Source of the DNA: Pseudomonas asplenii
GTDB taxonomy: Bacteria; Pseudomonadota; Gammaproteobacteria; Pseudomonadales; Pseudomonadaceae
DNA: 64,000 nucleotides
NCBI RefSeq assembly: GCF_001293465.1
Contig: NZ_JSYZ01000018.1
Location: 230,987 to 294,986 of the forward strand
Direction: 5' to 3'
Part shown: positions 54,499 through 64,000 of the stretch, one piece after another
Numbering within the stretch: the first letter of the stretch is position 1
Layout: each line of letters begins with the position of its first letter
The notes under the pieces: generated by a model
What the model was told of the DNA's origin: nothing
Seen by the model: only the letters and a program-made list of their open reading frames with translations
The model's database searches: none
Position numbers and translations under genes: made by a program

Positions 54499-55158
54499 TT
54501 AGTCGACCGCCAGGGCAGACAGCACGATGTCACAGCTGCGCTGGGCGTAGCTGGCCAGCACCGAGCGGATCAGCGGCAGGTCGCGGGCGAGGACCGCCGC
54601 CAGCAGCCGGGCGAACAGTTCCAGGTACTCGCTCATCTCCGCCTTGCGCCGCTCCAGCGCCAGGTAATAGGCGCGGCTCATGGCCGGCTGCAGGTTCTCG
54701 ACGGTTTCCTGCAGGTACGGGTTGTCGGCGAACGGGTACGCGGCGCGCATCACGTTGAAGCTGTCTTCGACGAAGGTGCGGATGTCCTGGCGCTCGTAGC
54801 TGTCGGTCAGGCGCTGCTGCAACTGCAGGAATGGCGCGAGGTCGGCCTGCTCCTGCCAACGCTGGGCCACGGCATTGCCGAGCAGGATGTACAGTTCGCT
54901 CATCAGGGTGCACAGGCTCTGCACCTTGTGGGCGGTCAGCTCGGTCACGTGCGCACCCCGTCGCGGCAGGATCGCGATCAGGTGGCGGCGCTCGAGAATC
55001 AGCAGCGCTTCGCGCACGGAGCCGCGGCTGACATTGAGGGCCAGCGTGACCTTCTGTTCCTGGATGCGCTCTCCGGGTTTGAGTTCGCCGCGAATGATGC
55101 GCTCGGCGAGGTGTTGAGCAATCTGCTCGGCGAGGCTGTCCGGCGCCTTGAACGTCAT
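54499..55158 (-). CDS. GntR-family regulator, FCD type
   Basis: A 219-residue regulator with a winged helix (about 10-75; AEQIAQHLAERIIRGELKPG, SRGSVREALLILERRHLIAI) and an FCD effector domain from about 85 (RQDIRTFVEDSFNVMRAAYP) with predicted metal-ligand residues (D-x-x-F-x). Genes of this type lie by smc and the purine genes in pseudomonads, and it may control xdhABC, but a link to fatty-acid or other metabolites is not excluded. It is transcribed into smc, with which it may share a message. Confidence 0.88.
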   Translation of the reverse strand: MTFKAPDSLAEQIAQHLAERIIRGELKPGERIQEQKVTLALNVSRGSVREALLILERRHLIAILPRRGAHVTELTAHKVQSLCTLMSELYILLGNAVAQRWQEQADLAPFLQLQQRLTDSYERQDIRTFVEDSFNVMRAAYPFADNPYLQETVENLQPAMSRAYYLALERRKAEMSEYLELFARLLAAVLARDLPLIRSVLASYAQRSCDIVLSALAVD

Positions 55159-55553
55159 GGTTTTCCTTCAAAAATCTTTGGTCAGTGCAAGCGGCGCAGT
55201 GTAGCGCAATTGCCACATGATGGCGCAGAGCCAAATGGTCGGATTTGGCGGTTTGCCGGAGAACGGCACACCGTCATTGACAGCTGCATTTTCCGGGTGC
55301 TATGAAACACTTCTCCATACACCGCCGCGCGGTGTCGATTGGCAAGGTGGTCGATCGAACGTTGCGCCGAGAGGATGCCCGCAAGCTTCTCAGGTAGAGT
55401 CTGGTGCTGGAGGGTCCTGCATCCGCCGTTCGATGAGCGATCCGTCTCCCGCCCTGTGGACCACCGTCCGGTCCGTCGCAGTCGTCAAGCCCTTCGTCCC
55501 TCAGTGCCCGTTGGAAAGTCCGTTATCGGCTTTTGCAAGGGAGGCACCGGCCC
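55159..55553. other. Region between the GntR and terpene synthase genes
   Basis: 395 bases of divergent promoter space. Overlapping frames are not supported. TGACCAAAG lies just upstream of gntR near 55178 (minus strand), sharing the TGACC half-site seen before xdhA. No other motif was recognised. Confidence 0.4.
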
Positions 55554-56570
55554 ATGCCAGGGGTCAAGCAAGCACCGCCCCGGGGCTACCTGGAGCAGCA
55601 ATGGGGCGACGGTACGGCACCGCCGCTTTACTGCCCTGCCCGCCAGCGCGACGACGAAGTGCTGGCCGGCGCGCTCGACCAGCGCCTGGTTGCCTGGTTG
55701 CAGCAGGCCGGTTTCGCCGATAGCACCGTGACCGCCGTGCGCCGGATGAGCCTCGGACGCTTCGTCGCTTCCAGTTACGCCAGTGGCGACGACCTCGACC
55801 GCCTGCTGTTGTGTGCCCAGTTGAACGCCGCCTGGTGGATGGCCGACGACTACTATACCGACGACAGCAGCCTGGGCGCACAACCCGAACACCTGTCCGA
55901 ACGCCTGTCACGGGCAATGGCAGCCATGAGCCCGCTGGCCCCAGTGGCGGACTACACGCGCCAACTCGAAGCGCAATGGACGAGTGACCCCGTGCTCATG
56001 GCCCTCAGGTCGGCCACCGACCACCTGCGCCAACGGGCCTCGCCCACCCAGGTGGGACGGGTCTGCCACACCGCGTTCGGCATGTTCATGAGCTGGACGG
56101 TCTATGGCGAATGGAAGCGCCGGGGCGTGTGTCCATCGACCCGGGAATACCTGGCCACCCGGCAGTTCGACAGTTTCTACACATCGCTGATCCTCATCGA
56201 TATCGCCGGTGGCTATGAGCTGCCGCCGAATGTCTTCTACGACCCGCGAGTCCGCCAGGCCCTGTTTCAGGCCGGCCTGGCGGCGGTGATCGTCAACGAC
56301 CTGTATTCGGCCCGCAAGGAAGCCGCGGATGGCGTCCCCATGGGTAACCTGGTGCTGGTGATGGCCGCCGAGCACCGCTGTTCACACAGCGAGGCCGTCG
56401 CCATGGCGGTGGCCTTGCACAACAATCTCACCCGCGATTTCGAGGTCGCCTGCCGGGGGCTCGCAAACGAGCCGTCGGTAGAGCTGCAACGTTATCTGCA
56501 GGAAGTCCGAGCGTGGATGGGAGGTTCACTCGCGTGGCACGACTGGTGCCCGCGTTATCACCAACCGTGA
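55554..56570 (+). CDS. C11 terpene synthase, 2-methylenebornane / 2-methylisoborneol type
   Basis: A 338-residue class I terpene synthase with metal site DDYYTD at D98-D103, the NSE triad N248-D-L-Y-S252-A-R-K-E256, and RY at 334-335 near the end (CPRYHQP). These are the signatures of bacterial methyl-GPP cyclases. The N-terminal Pro-rich extension of Streptomyces enzymes is absent. GGGAGG precedes ATG 55554. The methyltransferase gene follows 19 bp later. The substrate is 2-methyl-GPP; the product may be 2-methylenebornane, as reported for a P. fluorescens enzyme (to my recollection), or 2-methylisoborneol. Confidence 0.85.
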   Translation: MPGVKQAPPRGYLEQQWGDGTAPPLYCPARQRDDEVLAGALDQRLVAWLQQAGFADSTVTAVRRMSLGRFVASSYASGDDLDRLLLCAQLNAAWWMADDYYTDDSSLGAQPEHLSERLSRAMAAMSPLAPVADYTRQLEAQWTSDPVLMALRSATDHLRQRASPTQVGRVCHTAFGMFMSWTVYGEWKRRGVCPSTREYLATRQFDSFYTSLILIDIAGGYELPPNVFYDPRVRQALFQAGLAAVIVNDLYSARKEAADGVPMGNLVLVMAAEHRCSHSEAVAMAVALHNNLTRDFEVACRGLANEPSVELQRYLQEVRAWMGGSLAWHDWCPRYHQP

Positions 56571-56589
56571 AACCGCAAGGAATAGACAG

Positions 56590-57441
56590 ATGACCAGAGA
56601 CCGCGCCATCAAGACGCCCTACCAGCAGTCGATCGCCGACTACTGGAACCGGGAACAGAGCCCCGTCAACCTCCTGCTGGGCGACATCGACGGGCTCTAC
56701 CATCACCACTACGGGATCGGCGACGTCGACACGACGGCCATCGGTGCCGATACCGCCGAGGACTATCCACAACGCGTCATCGCCGAACTGCACCGACTGG
56801 AGACCGCGCAAGCCGATTTGCTCCTCGACCACCTGGGTGACATCCAGCCCGGGGACCACCTGCTCGACTCGGGCTCGGGCCGGGGCGGTACCAGCCTGAT
56901 GGCCCACCAGCGCTTCGGTTGCCGGGTCGATGGCATCTCCATTTCGCAGAAGCAGGTGGATTTCGCCAACCGCTGCGCCACCGATCGTGGCGTGGCGGAC
57001 CGGGTACAGTTCCACCTGCGCAACATGCTCGACACCGGCTTCGGGACGGCCCGCTTCCGAGCGGTCTGGAACAACGAGTCGACCATGTATGTCGAGTTGG
57101 CGCCCCTGTTCACGGAGTACCGGCGCATCCTCCGCCCGGGTGGGCGCTACGTGACGATCACCGGCGCCTGGAACGACCGCTTCGGCATGCCGCCGGCGGC
57201 GGTGAGCCTGATCAATGCGCGTTATGGCTGCAACGTGCACTCCCGGGACGAATACCTGCACGAATTGAAGGCGTATGGCTTGCAGGTGATCGAGATGACT
57301 GACCTGACGACACGCACCCTGCCCTACTGGAAACTGCGCCGGGCCTCCGCGCTGGCCACCGGCGTGGAGGACGCCTTCATCGAAGCCTATGAAGAAGGCA
57401 GCTTCCATTACCTGTTGATCGCAGCCGACCGGTTGGCATGA
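56590..57441 (+). CDS. Geranyl diphosphate 2-C-methyltransferase
   Basis: A 283-residue SAM-dependent methyltransferase. N-terminal SPVNLLLGDIDGLYHHHYGI is typical of GPP methyltransferases. SAM motif I is DHLLDSGSGRGGTSLMAHQR (about 92-110) and motif post-I is CRVDGISIS. It adds a methyl to C2 of geranyl diphosphate to make 2-methyl-GPP, substrate of the synthase just upstream. GGAAT precedes the ATG. The two genes form a closed terpenoid unit, ended by a strong hairpin. Confidence 0.9.
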   Translation: MTRDRAIKTPYQQSIADYWNREQSPVNLLLGDIDGLYHHHYGIGDVDTTAIGADTAEDYPQRVIAELHRLETAQADLLLDHLGDIQPGDHLLDSGSGRGGTSLMAHQRFGCRVDGISISQKQVDFANRCATDRGVADRVQFHLRNMLDTGFGTARFRAVWNNESTMYVELAPLFTEYRRILRPGGRYVTITGAWNDRFGMPPAAVSLINARYGCNVHSRDEYLHELKAYGLQVIEMTDLTTRTLPYWKLRRASALATGVEDAFIEAYEEGSFHYLLIAADRLA

Positions 57442-57488
57442 AGGCCGACCTGGCACGCAATACGCATCTAGACTTCCCCGTAGGAATC

Positions 57489-57528
57489 GGCGCAGCAGCG
57501 TCCCGACCGGTCGGAACGCTGCTGCGCC
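57489..57528 (+). terminator. Strong hairpin after the terpenoid operon
   Basis: GGCGCAGCAGCGT (57489-57501) and ACGCTGCTGCGCC (57516-57528) pair, with an inner CCGACCGGTCGG palindrome. No T tail. Probable intrinsic end or stability element. Confidence 0.6.
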
Positions 57529-57623
57529 GTGAACGGGCTCTCAAGCCCGGCCCATAACCGCCGAACCACCCACAACCCGGAAACCCATTCGAATCGAACG
57601 TTTCATATCTGCCGCACAAAATC

Positions 57624-57661
57624 CTGACCTTTAGGTCAGAAATTTATTGACCGAAAAGTCA
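57624..57661 (+). promoter_or_regulatory. Tandem operator-like sites TGAC-N6-GTCA before xdhA
   Basis: Site 1 is CTGACCTTTAGGTCAG (57624-57639, perfect 7-bp arms around TT). Site 2 is TGACCGAAAAGTCA (57648-57661). Centres are 23 bp apart, about two helical turns, so two dimers could bind on one face. They lie 58-95 bp upstream of xdhA. The GntR protein encoded 2.5 kb away is a candidate binder, untested. Confidence 0.55.
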
Positions 57662-57718
57662 GATATCACTAGATTCTGCTCATCGGTCAATAACAATAAC
57701 GAGTCTGCGAGGCCATCC

Positions 57719-59173
57719 GTGATCCAGTTTCTACTCAACCAGGAGCTCCGCCGCGAGCAGAGCCTGGACCCGAATCTGACGGTACTCAACTACCTGCGTG
57801 AACATCTGGGCCGCCCCGGCACCAAGGAAGGTTGCGCCAGTGGCGACTGCGGTGCCTGCACCGTGGTGGTCGGCGAGCTGCACACCGACGAGACAGGCAC
57901 CGAACGCATCCGTTATCGCAGCCTCAACTCGTGCCTGACCTTCGTCGCCGCGCTGCACGGCAAGCAACTGATCAGTGTCGAGGACCTCAAGCACCAGGGC
58001 CAATTGCACAGCGTGCAACAGGCCATGGTCGACTGCCACGGCTCGCAGTGCGGCTTCTGCACGCCGGGCTTCGTCATGTCGCTGTTCGCCCTGCAGAAGA
58101 ACAGCGAAGCACCGGACACCCACAAGACCCATGAGGCCCTGGCCGGCAACCTCTGCCGCTGCACCGGCTACCGGCCGATCCTCGCCGCCGCCGAACAGGC
58201 CTGTTGCAACAAGCCGGTGGACCAGTTCGATGCCCGGGAGGCACAGACCATCGCCCGCCTGAAGGCCATCGCCCCCCACGACACCGGCGAGCTGAACAGC
58301 GGCGACAAGCGCTGCCTGGTGCCCCTGACGGTCGCCGACCTGGCCGAGCTGTATGAATCCTATCCACAGGCCCGGCTGCTGGCCGGTGGCACCGACCTGG
58401 CCCTGGAGGTCACCCAGCTCCATCGGCCGCTGCCGGTGATGATCCACGTCAGCCAGGTCGCCGAACTCAAGCGTATCGATCGTTTCGACGACCGCCTGGA
58501 AATCGGCGCGGCTGTCCCGCTGTCCGATTGCTACGCCACGCTCAAGGCCGAGTACCCGGATTTCGGCGAACTGCTGCAACGCTTCGCCTCACTGCAGATC
58601 CGCAACCAGGGCACCCTCGGCGGCAACATCGGCAACGCCTCGCCGATCGGCGACTCCCCGCCCCTGCTGATCGCCCTGAACGCGCAACTGGTGCTGCGCA
58701 AGGGCAACACCCGCCGCAGCCTGGCGCTGGAGGACTACTTCATCGACTACCGGGTGACCGCCCGCCAGGACAGCGAATTCATCGAGCAGATCGTCGTGCC
58801 AAGGGCCAGCGCCGCCTGGCAGTTGCGCGCCTACAAGGTGTCCAAGCGGCTCGACGACGATATTTCCGCGGTGTGCGCCGCGTTCAACCTGCGCCTCGAC
58901 AACGGTGTGGTCGCCGAGGCGCGGATCGCCTTCGGCGGCATGGCGGCGATCCCGAAACGGGCTCGGGCCTGCGAAGCCGCACTGGTCGGTAAACCCTGGA
59001 ACCAGGCCAGCGTCGAACGCGCCTGCACGGCACTGGCCGAGGACTTCACGCCGCTGTCGGACTTCCGCGCCAGCAAGGAATACCGCCTGCTCAGTGCGCA
59101 GAACCTGCTGCGCAAGTACTTCATCGAACTGCAAACGCCGCATATCGAGACCCGGGTGACCGCTTATGTCTAA
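57719..59173 (+). CDS. xdhA: Xanthine dehydrogenase small subunit XdhA
   Basis: A 484-residue subunit: N-terminal 2Fe-2S domain 1 (GCASGDCGACTVVVG), domain 2 (CGFCTPGFVMSLFAL, NLCRCTGYRPILAAAEQ), and the FAD domain from about 200 (ARLLAGGTDLALEVTQL, NQGTLGGNIGNASPIGDSPP). With XdhB it oxidises hypoxanthine to xanthine to urate. GTG 57719 is the chosen start, giving MIQFLLNQELRREQ after GAGG; a TTG at 57647 would add 24 residues with no family match. It overlaps xdhB by 8 bp. Confidence 0.94.
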   Translation: MIQFLLNQELRREQSLDPNLTVLNYLREHLGRPGTKEGCASGDCGACTVVVGELHTDETGTERIRYRSLNSCLTFVAALHGKQLISVEDLKHQGQLHSVQQAMVDCHGSQCGFCTPGFVMSLFALQKNSEAPDTHKTHEALAGNLCRCTGYRPILAAAEQACCNKPVDQFDAREAQTIARLKAIAPHDTGELNSGDKRCLVPLTVADLAELYESYPQARLLAGGTDLALEVTQLHRPLPVMIHVSQVAELKRIDRFDDRLEIGAAVPLSDCYATLKAEYPDFGELLQRFASLQIRNQGTLGGNIGNASPIGDSPPLLIALNAQLVLRKGNTRRSLALEDYFIDYRVTARQDSEFIEQIVVPRASAAWQLRAYKVSKRLDDDISAVCAAFNLRLDNGVVAEARIAFGGMAAIPKRARACEAALVGKPWNQASVERACTALAEDFTPLSDFRASKEYRLLSAQNLLRKYFIELQTPHIETRVTAYV

Positions 59174-61562
59174 CCATCCTGTCGCGGAAAAAACCCAGGC
59201 CGAACTCGCCGAACTGTTCGCCCGGGACCTGAACAGCGGCGTCGGCCGCAGCGTCAAGCACGAGAGCGCCGCCAAGCATGTGACCGGCGAGGCGGTGTAT
59301 ATCGACGACCGCCTGGAATTCCCCAACCAGTTGCATGTGTATGCGCGGCTCTCCGACCGTGCCCACGCGCGCATCCTGCGGGTCGACACCACGCCCTGCT
59401 ACGCCTTCGACGGCGTACGCATCGCCATCACCCATGAGGACATCCCCGGCCTCAAGGACATCGGCCCGCTGCTGCCCGGCGACCCGCTGCTGGCGATCGA
59501 CAAGGTCGAGTTCGTCGGCCAGCCGGTGCTCGCCGTCGCCGCGCGGGACATGGAAACCGCGCGCCAGGCGGCCATGGCCGCCATCGTCGAGTACGAGGAC
59601 CTGGAGCCGGTGCTGGACGTGGTCGAGGCCCTGCGCAAGCGCCATTTCGTCCTTGAAAGCCACACCCACAAGCGCGGTGACTCGGCCAGCGCCCTGGCCA
59701 GCGCCGAACACCGGATCCAGGGCAGCCTGCATATCGGCGGACAGGAACACTTCTACCTGGAAACCCAGATTTCCTCGGTGATGCCCACCGAGGACGGCGG
59801 GATGATCGTCTACTGCTCGACGCAGAACCCCACCGAAGTGCAGAAGCTGGTGGCCGAAGTGCTCGACGTACCGATGAACAGGGTGATGGTCGACATGCGC
59901 CGCATGGGCGGCGGCTTCGGCGGCAAGGAGACCCAGGCGGCCAGCCCGGCGTGCCTGTGCGCGGTGGTCGCGCACCTGACCGGGCAACCGACCAAGATGC
60001 GCCTGCCGCGGGTCGAGGACATGCTGATGACCGGCAAGCGCCACCCCTTCTACATCGAGTACGACGTCGGCTTCGACAGCCGCGGCCAGCTGCACGGAAT
60101 CAATCTCGAACTGGCCGGCAACTGCGGCTGTTCGCCGGACCTCTCGGCGTCGATCGTCGACCGCGCCATGTTCCACGCCGACAATGCCTACTACCTCGGC
60201 GATGCGACCGTCAACGGCCACCGCTGCAAGACCCACACCGCCTCGAACACCGCCTACCGCGGCTTTGGCGGCCCGCAGGGGATGGTCGCCATCGAGGAGG
60301 TGATGGACAACATCGCCCGCCACCTCGGCCTCGACCCGCTGGCGGTGCGCAAGGTCAATTACTACGGCAAGACCGAACGCAACGTCACCCACTACTACCA
60401 GACCGTCGAGCACAATATGCTCGAGGAAATGACCGCCGAGCTGGAAGCCAGCAGCCAGTACGCCGAGCGCCGGGAAACCATCCGCCGCTACAACGCCCAC
60501 AGCCCGATCCTGAAAAAGGGCCTGGCGCTGACCCCGGTGAAGTTCGGCATCTCCTTCACCGCCAGCTTCCTCAACCAGGCCGGCGCGCTGGTGCACGTCT
60601 ATACCGACGGCAGCATCCACCTGAACCACGGCGGCACCGAGATGGGCCAGGGTCTGAACACCAAGGTCGCCCAGGTGGTGGCCGAGGTGTTCCAGGTGGA
60701 AATCGACCGGGTGCAGATCACCGCCACCAACACCGACAAGGTGCCGAACACCTCGCCCACCGCGGCCTCCAGCGGTGCCGACCTGAACGGCAAGGCAGCG
60801 CAGAATGCCGCCGAGACCATCAAGCAGCGGCTGGTGGAATTTGCCGCGCGGCAGTACAGGGTCAGCGAGGAGGATGTCGAATTCCGCAACGGCCACGTGC
60901 GGGTTCGCGACCAGATCCTCACCTTTGAAGCGCTGATCCAGCAGGCCTATTTCGCCCAGGTGTCGCTGTCCAGCACCGGTTTCTACAAGACGCCGAAGAT
61001 CTACTACGACCGCAGCCAGGCCCGTGGCCGACCGTTCTACTACTACGCCTACGGCGCGGCCTGCGCCGAGGTGATCGTCGACACCCTGACCGGCGAGTAC
61101 AAGATGCTGCGCACCGACATCCTGCATGACGTCGGCGCTTCGCTGAACCCGGCCATCGACATCGGCCAGGTCGAGGGCGGCTTCGTCCAGGGCATGGGCT
61201 GGCTGACCATGGAGGAACTGGTATGGAACGCCAAGGGCAAGCTGATGACCAACGGCCCGGCCAGCTACAAGATCCCGGCGGTGGCCGACATGCCAGGCGA
61301 TCTGCGGGTGAAGCTGGTGGAGAACCGCAAGAACCCGGAAGACACGGTGTTCCACTCCAAGGCCGTCGGCGAGCCGCCGTTCATGCTCGGGATTGCCGTA
61401 TGGTGCGCACTCAAGGACGCGGTGGCGAGCATCGCCGACTACCGGCTGCAGCCGAAGATCGACGCGCCGGCGACACCCGAGCGGGTGCTGTGGGGCTGCG
61501 AACAGATGCGCCAGGCCAGGACGGAGAAACCGGCCACCGAAGTGGAATTGATTTCTCCATGA
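59166..61562 (+). CDS. xdhB: Xanthine dehydrogenase large (molybdopterin) subunit XdhB
   Basis: A 798-residue subunit with the molybdopterin-binding motifs MRRMGGGFGGKETQAASPAC (about 235-254), NTAYRGFGGPQGMVAIEEVM, and HGGTEMGQGLNTKVAQVVAE. The catalytic Glu is near the C-terminus in KAVGEPPFMLG. It uses the molybdenum cofactor inserted by XdhC. Its ATG lies inside the end of xdhA, which indicates translational coupling. A REP pair follows, inside the operon. Confidence 0.94.
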   Translation: MSNHPVAEKTQAELAELFARDLNSGVGRSVKHESAAKHVTGEAVYIDDRLEFPNQLHVYARLSDRAHARILRVDTTPCYAFDGVRIAITHEDIPGLKDIGPLLPGDPLLAIDKVEFVGQPVLAVAARDMETARQAAMAAIVEYEDLEPVLDVVEALRKRHFVLESHTHKRGDSASALASAEHRIQGSLHIGGQEHFYLETQISSVMPTEDGGMIVYCSTQNPTEVQKLVAEVLDVPMNRVMVDMRRMGGGFGGKETQAASPACLCAVVAHLTGQPTKMRLPRVEDMLMTGKRHPFYIEYDVGFDSRGQLHGINLELAGNCGCSPDLSASIVDRAMFHADNAYYLGDATVNGHRCKTHTASNTAYRGFGGPQGMVAIEEVMDNIARHLGLDPLAVRKVNYYGKTERNVTHYYQTVEHNMLEEMTAELEASSQYAERRETIRRYNAHSPILKKGLALTPVKFGISFTASFLNQAGALVHVYTDGSIHLNHGGTEMGQGLNTKVAQVVAEVFQVEIDRVQITATNTDKVPNTSPTAASSGADLNGKAAQNAAETIKQRLVEFAARQYRVSEEDVEFRNGHVRVRDQILTFEALIQQAYFAQVSLSSTGFYKTPKIYYDRSQARGRPFYYYAYGAACAEVIVDTLTGEYKMLRTDILHDVGASLNPAIDIGQVEGGFVQGMGWLTMEELVWNAKGKLMTNGPASYKIPAVADMPGDLRVKLVENRKNPEDTVFHSKAVGEPPFMLGIAVWCALKDAVASIADYRLQPKIDAPATPERVLWGCEQMRQARTEKPATEVELISP

Positions 61563-61567
61563 AAAAC

Positions 61568-61634
61568 TTCGCGGGCAAGCCTGCGCCCACAGGCAGCGTG
61601 CTCGCGGGTGGGAGCGGGCCTGCCCGCGAAAGCG
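61568..61634. repeat. Inverted REP pair inside the xdhB-xdhC gap
   Basis: TTCGCGGGCAAGCCTGCGCC on one side and GGGAGCGGGCCTGCCCGCGA on the other form a hairpin-capable pair in the 100-bp gap. Such intra-operon elements can stabilise the upstream message. Confidence 0.75.
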
Positions 61635-61662
61635 GCCGAACAGACAACCCGGAGGTGTCTCC

Positions 61663-62505
61663 ATGAACGATTGGCTCAGTGCCCTCGCCGACCTGCAGAA
61701 CCAGGGCCACCCCTGCGTGCTGGTGACCATCATCGAAGAACAGGGCTCGACCCCGCGCAACGCCGGTTCGAAGATGGTCGTCAGCGCCACCGGCACCTTC
61801 GACACCATCGGCGGCGGGCACCTGGAATACAAGGCCACGCAGATCGCCCGCGACCTGCTCGCCAGCGGCCAGCAGGGCACCCGCCTGGAGCGCTTCAGCC
61901 TCGGCGCCAGCCTCGGCCAGTGCTGCGGCGGCGCCACGGTGCTGCTGTTCGAACCGCTGGGCCAGGTCCAGGCACAAATCGCCGTGTTCGGCGCAGGCCA
62001 TGTCGGCCGTGCCCTGGTACCCTTGCTCGCCAGCCTGCCCTGCCGGGTGCGCTGGATCGACTCGCGCGAGCAGGAATTCCCCGCGCTGATTCCCCAGGGT
62101 GTGCGCAAGATCGTCAGCGACGAGCCGCTGGAGGAGATCGACCATCTGCCCGCCGGCTGCTACTGCGTGATCATGACCCACAACCACCCGCTCGACCTCG
62201 AACTCAGCGCCGCCCTGCTCAAGCGCAACGACTTCGCCTACTTCGGCCTGATCGGTTCGAAGACCAAGCGGGTGAAGTTCGAACACCGCCTGCGTGAACG
62301 CGGCTTCGACACCACGGCGCTGCAACGCATGCGTTGCCCGATGGGGCTGGCCGAGGTCAAGGGCAAGCTGCCGGTGGAAATCGCCATCTCCATCGCCGGC
62401 GAGATCATCGCCACCTACAACGCGAATTTCGGCCTGCACACCGCGAGCGCCGGCCCCATCGCCAAATTGCTGCCGGCCTCGCGCCGCAGCCAAGCCACGA
62501 ATTGA
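61663..62505 (+). CDS. xdhC: XdhC: molybdenum cofactor insertion chaperone for xanthine dehydrogenase
   Basis: A 280-residue protein: N-terminal XdhC/CoxI domain (LVTIIEEQGSTPRNAGSKMV, GGGHLEYKA, LGQCCGGATVLLFEP) and a C-terminal Rossmann fold (IAVFGAGHVGRALVPLLASL). It binds sulfurated molybdenum cofactor and loads XdhB. The conserved Cys-Cys (GQCCGGA) is present. GGAGG lies 7-11 bases before ATG 61663. It ends 8 bp before guaD. Confidence 0.93.
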   Translation: MNDWLSALADLQNQGHPCVLVTIIEEQGSTPRNAGSKMVVSATGTFDTIGGGHLEYKATQIARDLLASGQQGTRLERFSLGASLGQCCGGATVLLFEPLGQVQAQIAVFGAGHVGRALVPLLASLPCRVRWIDSREQEFPALIPQGVRKIVSDEPLEEIDHLPAGCYCVIMTHNHPLDLELSAALLKRNDFAYFGLIGSKTKRVKFEHRLRERGFDTTALQRMRCPMGLAEVKGKLPVEIAISIAGEIIATYNANFGLHTASAGPIAKLLPASRRSQATN

Positions 62506-62513
62506 GAAAGCCC

Positions 62514-63818
<1,305 letters not shown>

Positions 63819-63849
63819 TATCACGCCCGGCCCTGTGGGCCACACCATG

Positions 63850-63873
63850 CTGTGGGAGATCCGGCTCCCACAG
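63850..63873. terminator. Hairpin after guaD
   Basis: CTGTGGGAG and CTCCCACAG flank a 6-base loop; there is no T-run. Part of a REP-like sequence (GTGGGAG). Confidence 0.5.
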
Positions 63874-63964
63874 GTTGCTCCGGTACACGCAGAATATGTG
63901 CCTGCCCCTTGTACAGGAACCTCAGTTAAGACCTAGGCTATGTACGAAATCGCTTGAAACTTGG

Positions 63965-64000
63965 TTATGCAGCGTTAAAAACCGGCTCGGAATGCTCATT
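63965..64000 (-). other. End of an open frame entering from the right edge
   Basis: On the minus strand 11 codons (NEHSEPVFNAA) end in TAA at 63965-63967. It feels like the tail of a transposase, but too little is present to name. Sequence to the left (63890-63964) has no gene. Confidence 0.2.

Noticed and set aside
55217..55731. Frames upstream of and overlapping the terpene synthase start
   Set aside because: They overlap the synthase in other frames and have no family match.

Overview
The window is GC-rich chromosomal DNA of a Pseudomonas, most likely of the P. fluorescens group. This rests on the backbone gene order (recR-ybaB-dnaX ... ffs ... ligA-zipA-smc-gntR ... xdhABC-guaD, which from memory also holds in P. 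aeruginosa PAO1), on many REP-type repeats around the core GGGAGCGGGCTTGCCCGCGAA, and on a DUF6124 gene, a family I know mainly from Pseudomonas. No tRNA, CRISPR array, prophage or complete insertion sequence was found.

Layout. 1-12.5 kb is housekeeping and signalling: the 5' part of fadB, a membrane-anchored hypothetical protein, a universal stress protein, the ABC-F ATPase Uup, the lytic transglycosylase Slt, a MOSC protein, CheV, an HPt-like protein, a NarL-type sensor/regulator pair and the lipid kinase YegS. 12.5-28.0 kb is one long operon for a Psl-type exopolysaccharide (pslA-B-D-E-F-G-H-I-J, a soluble hexapeptide acyltransferase, pslK, and a GT2 gene that looks like a relocated pslC). 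28.2-31.8 kb holds a small membrane protein and, on the minus strand, dnaX-ybaB-recR. 32.0-45.6 kb is accessory: a PAS-GGDEF-EAL protein, an XRE regulator, a DMT exporter with a divergent LysR regulator, a DUF2167 protein, a PEBP-like protein, two AraC-type regulators, a YciI-like protein, an azoreductase, an alpha/beta hydrolase, and then a decayed, AT-richer stretch (41.9-45.6 kb) with gene fragments and a frameshifted P-loop ATPase. 45.9-55.2 kb returns to backbone: the SRP RNA (ffs), DUF6124, ligA, zipA, smc and a GntR regulator. 55.5-57.4 kb is a two-gene C11-terpenoid module (terpene synthase plus GPP C-methyltransferase) between gntR and the purine operon xdhA-xdhB-xdhC-guaD (57.7-63.8 kb).

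How genes work together. The psl genes encode lipid-linked glycan initiation (A), GDP-mannose supply (B), repeat-unit assembly (F, H, I and the terminal GT2), flipping and polymerisation (K, J), export (D, E), periplasmic trimming (G) and probably acylation. XdhABC and GuaD convert guanine and hypoxanthine to xanthine and urate. The terpene pair should methylate geranyl diphosphate and cyclise it to a volatile C11 product of the 2-methylenebornane / 2-methylisoborneol type.

Most noteworthy: the rearranged psl cluster with a tiny ORF at the junction where pslC would sit; the broken ATPase whose break falls on a C TTA AAC sequence in frame; a long open frame in the leader of the DUF6124 gene; tandem TGAC-N6-GTCA sites before xdhA; and a 61-bp duplicated AraC tail. 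I see no convincing entirely new multi-gene system; the ATPase region is the best place to look for one.
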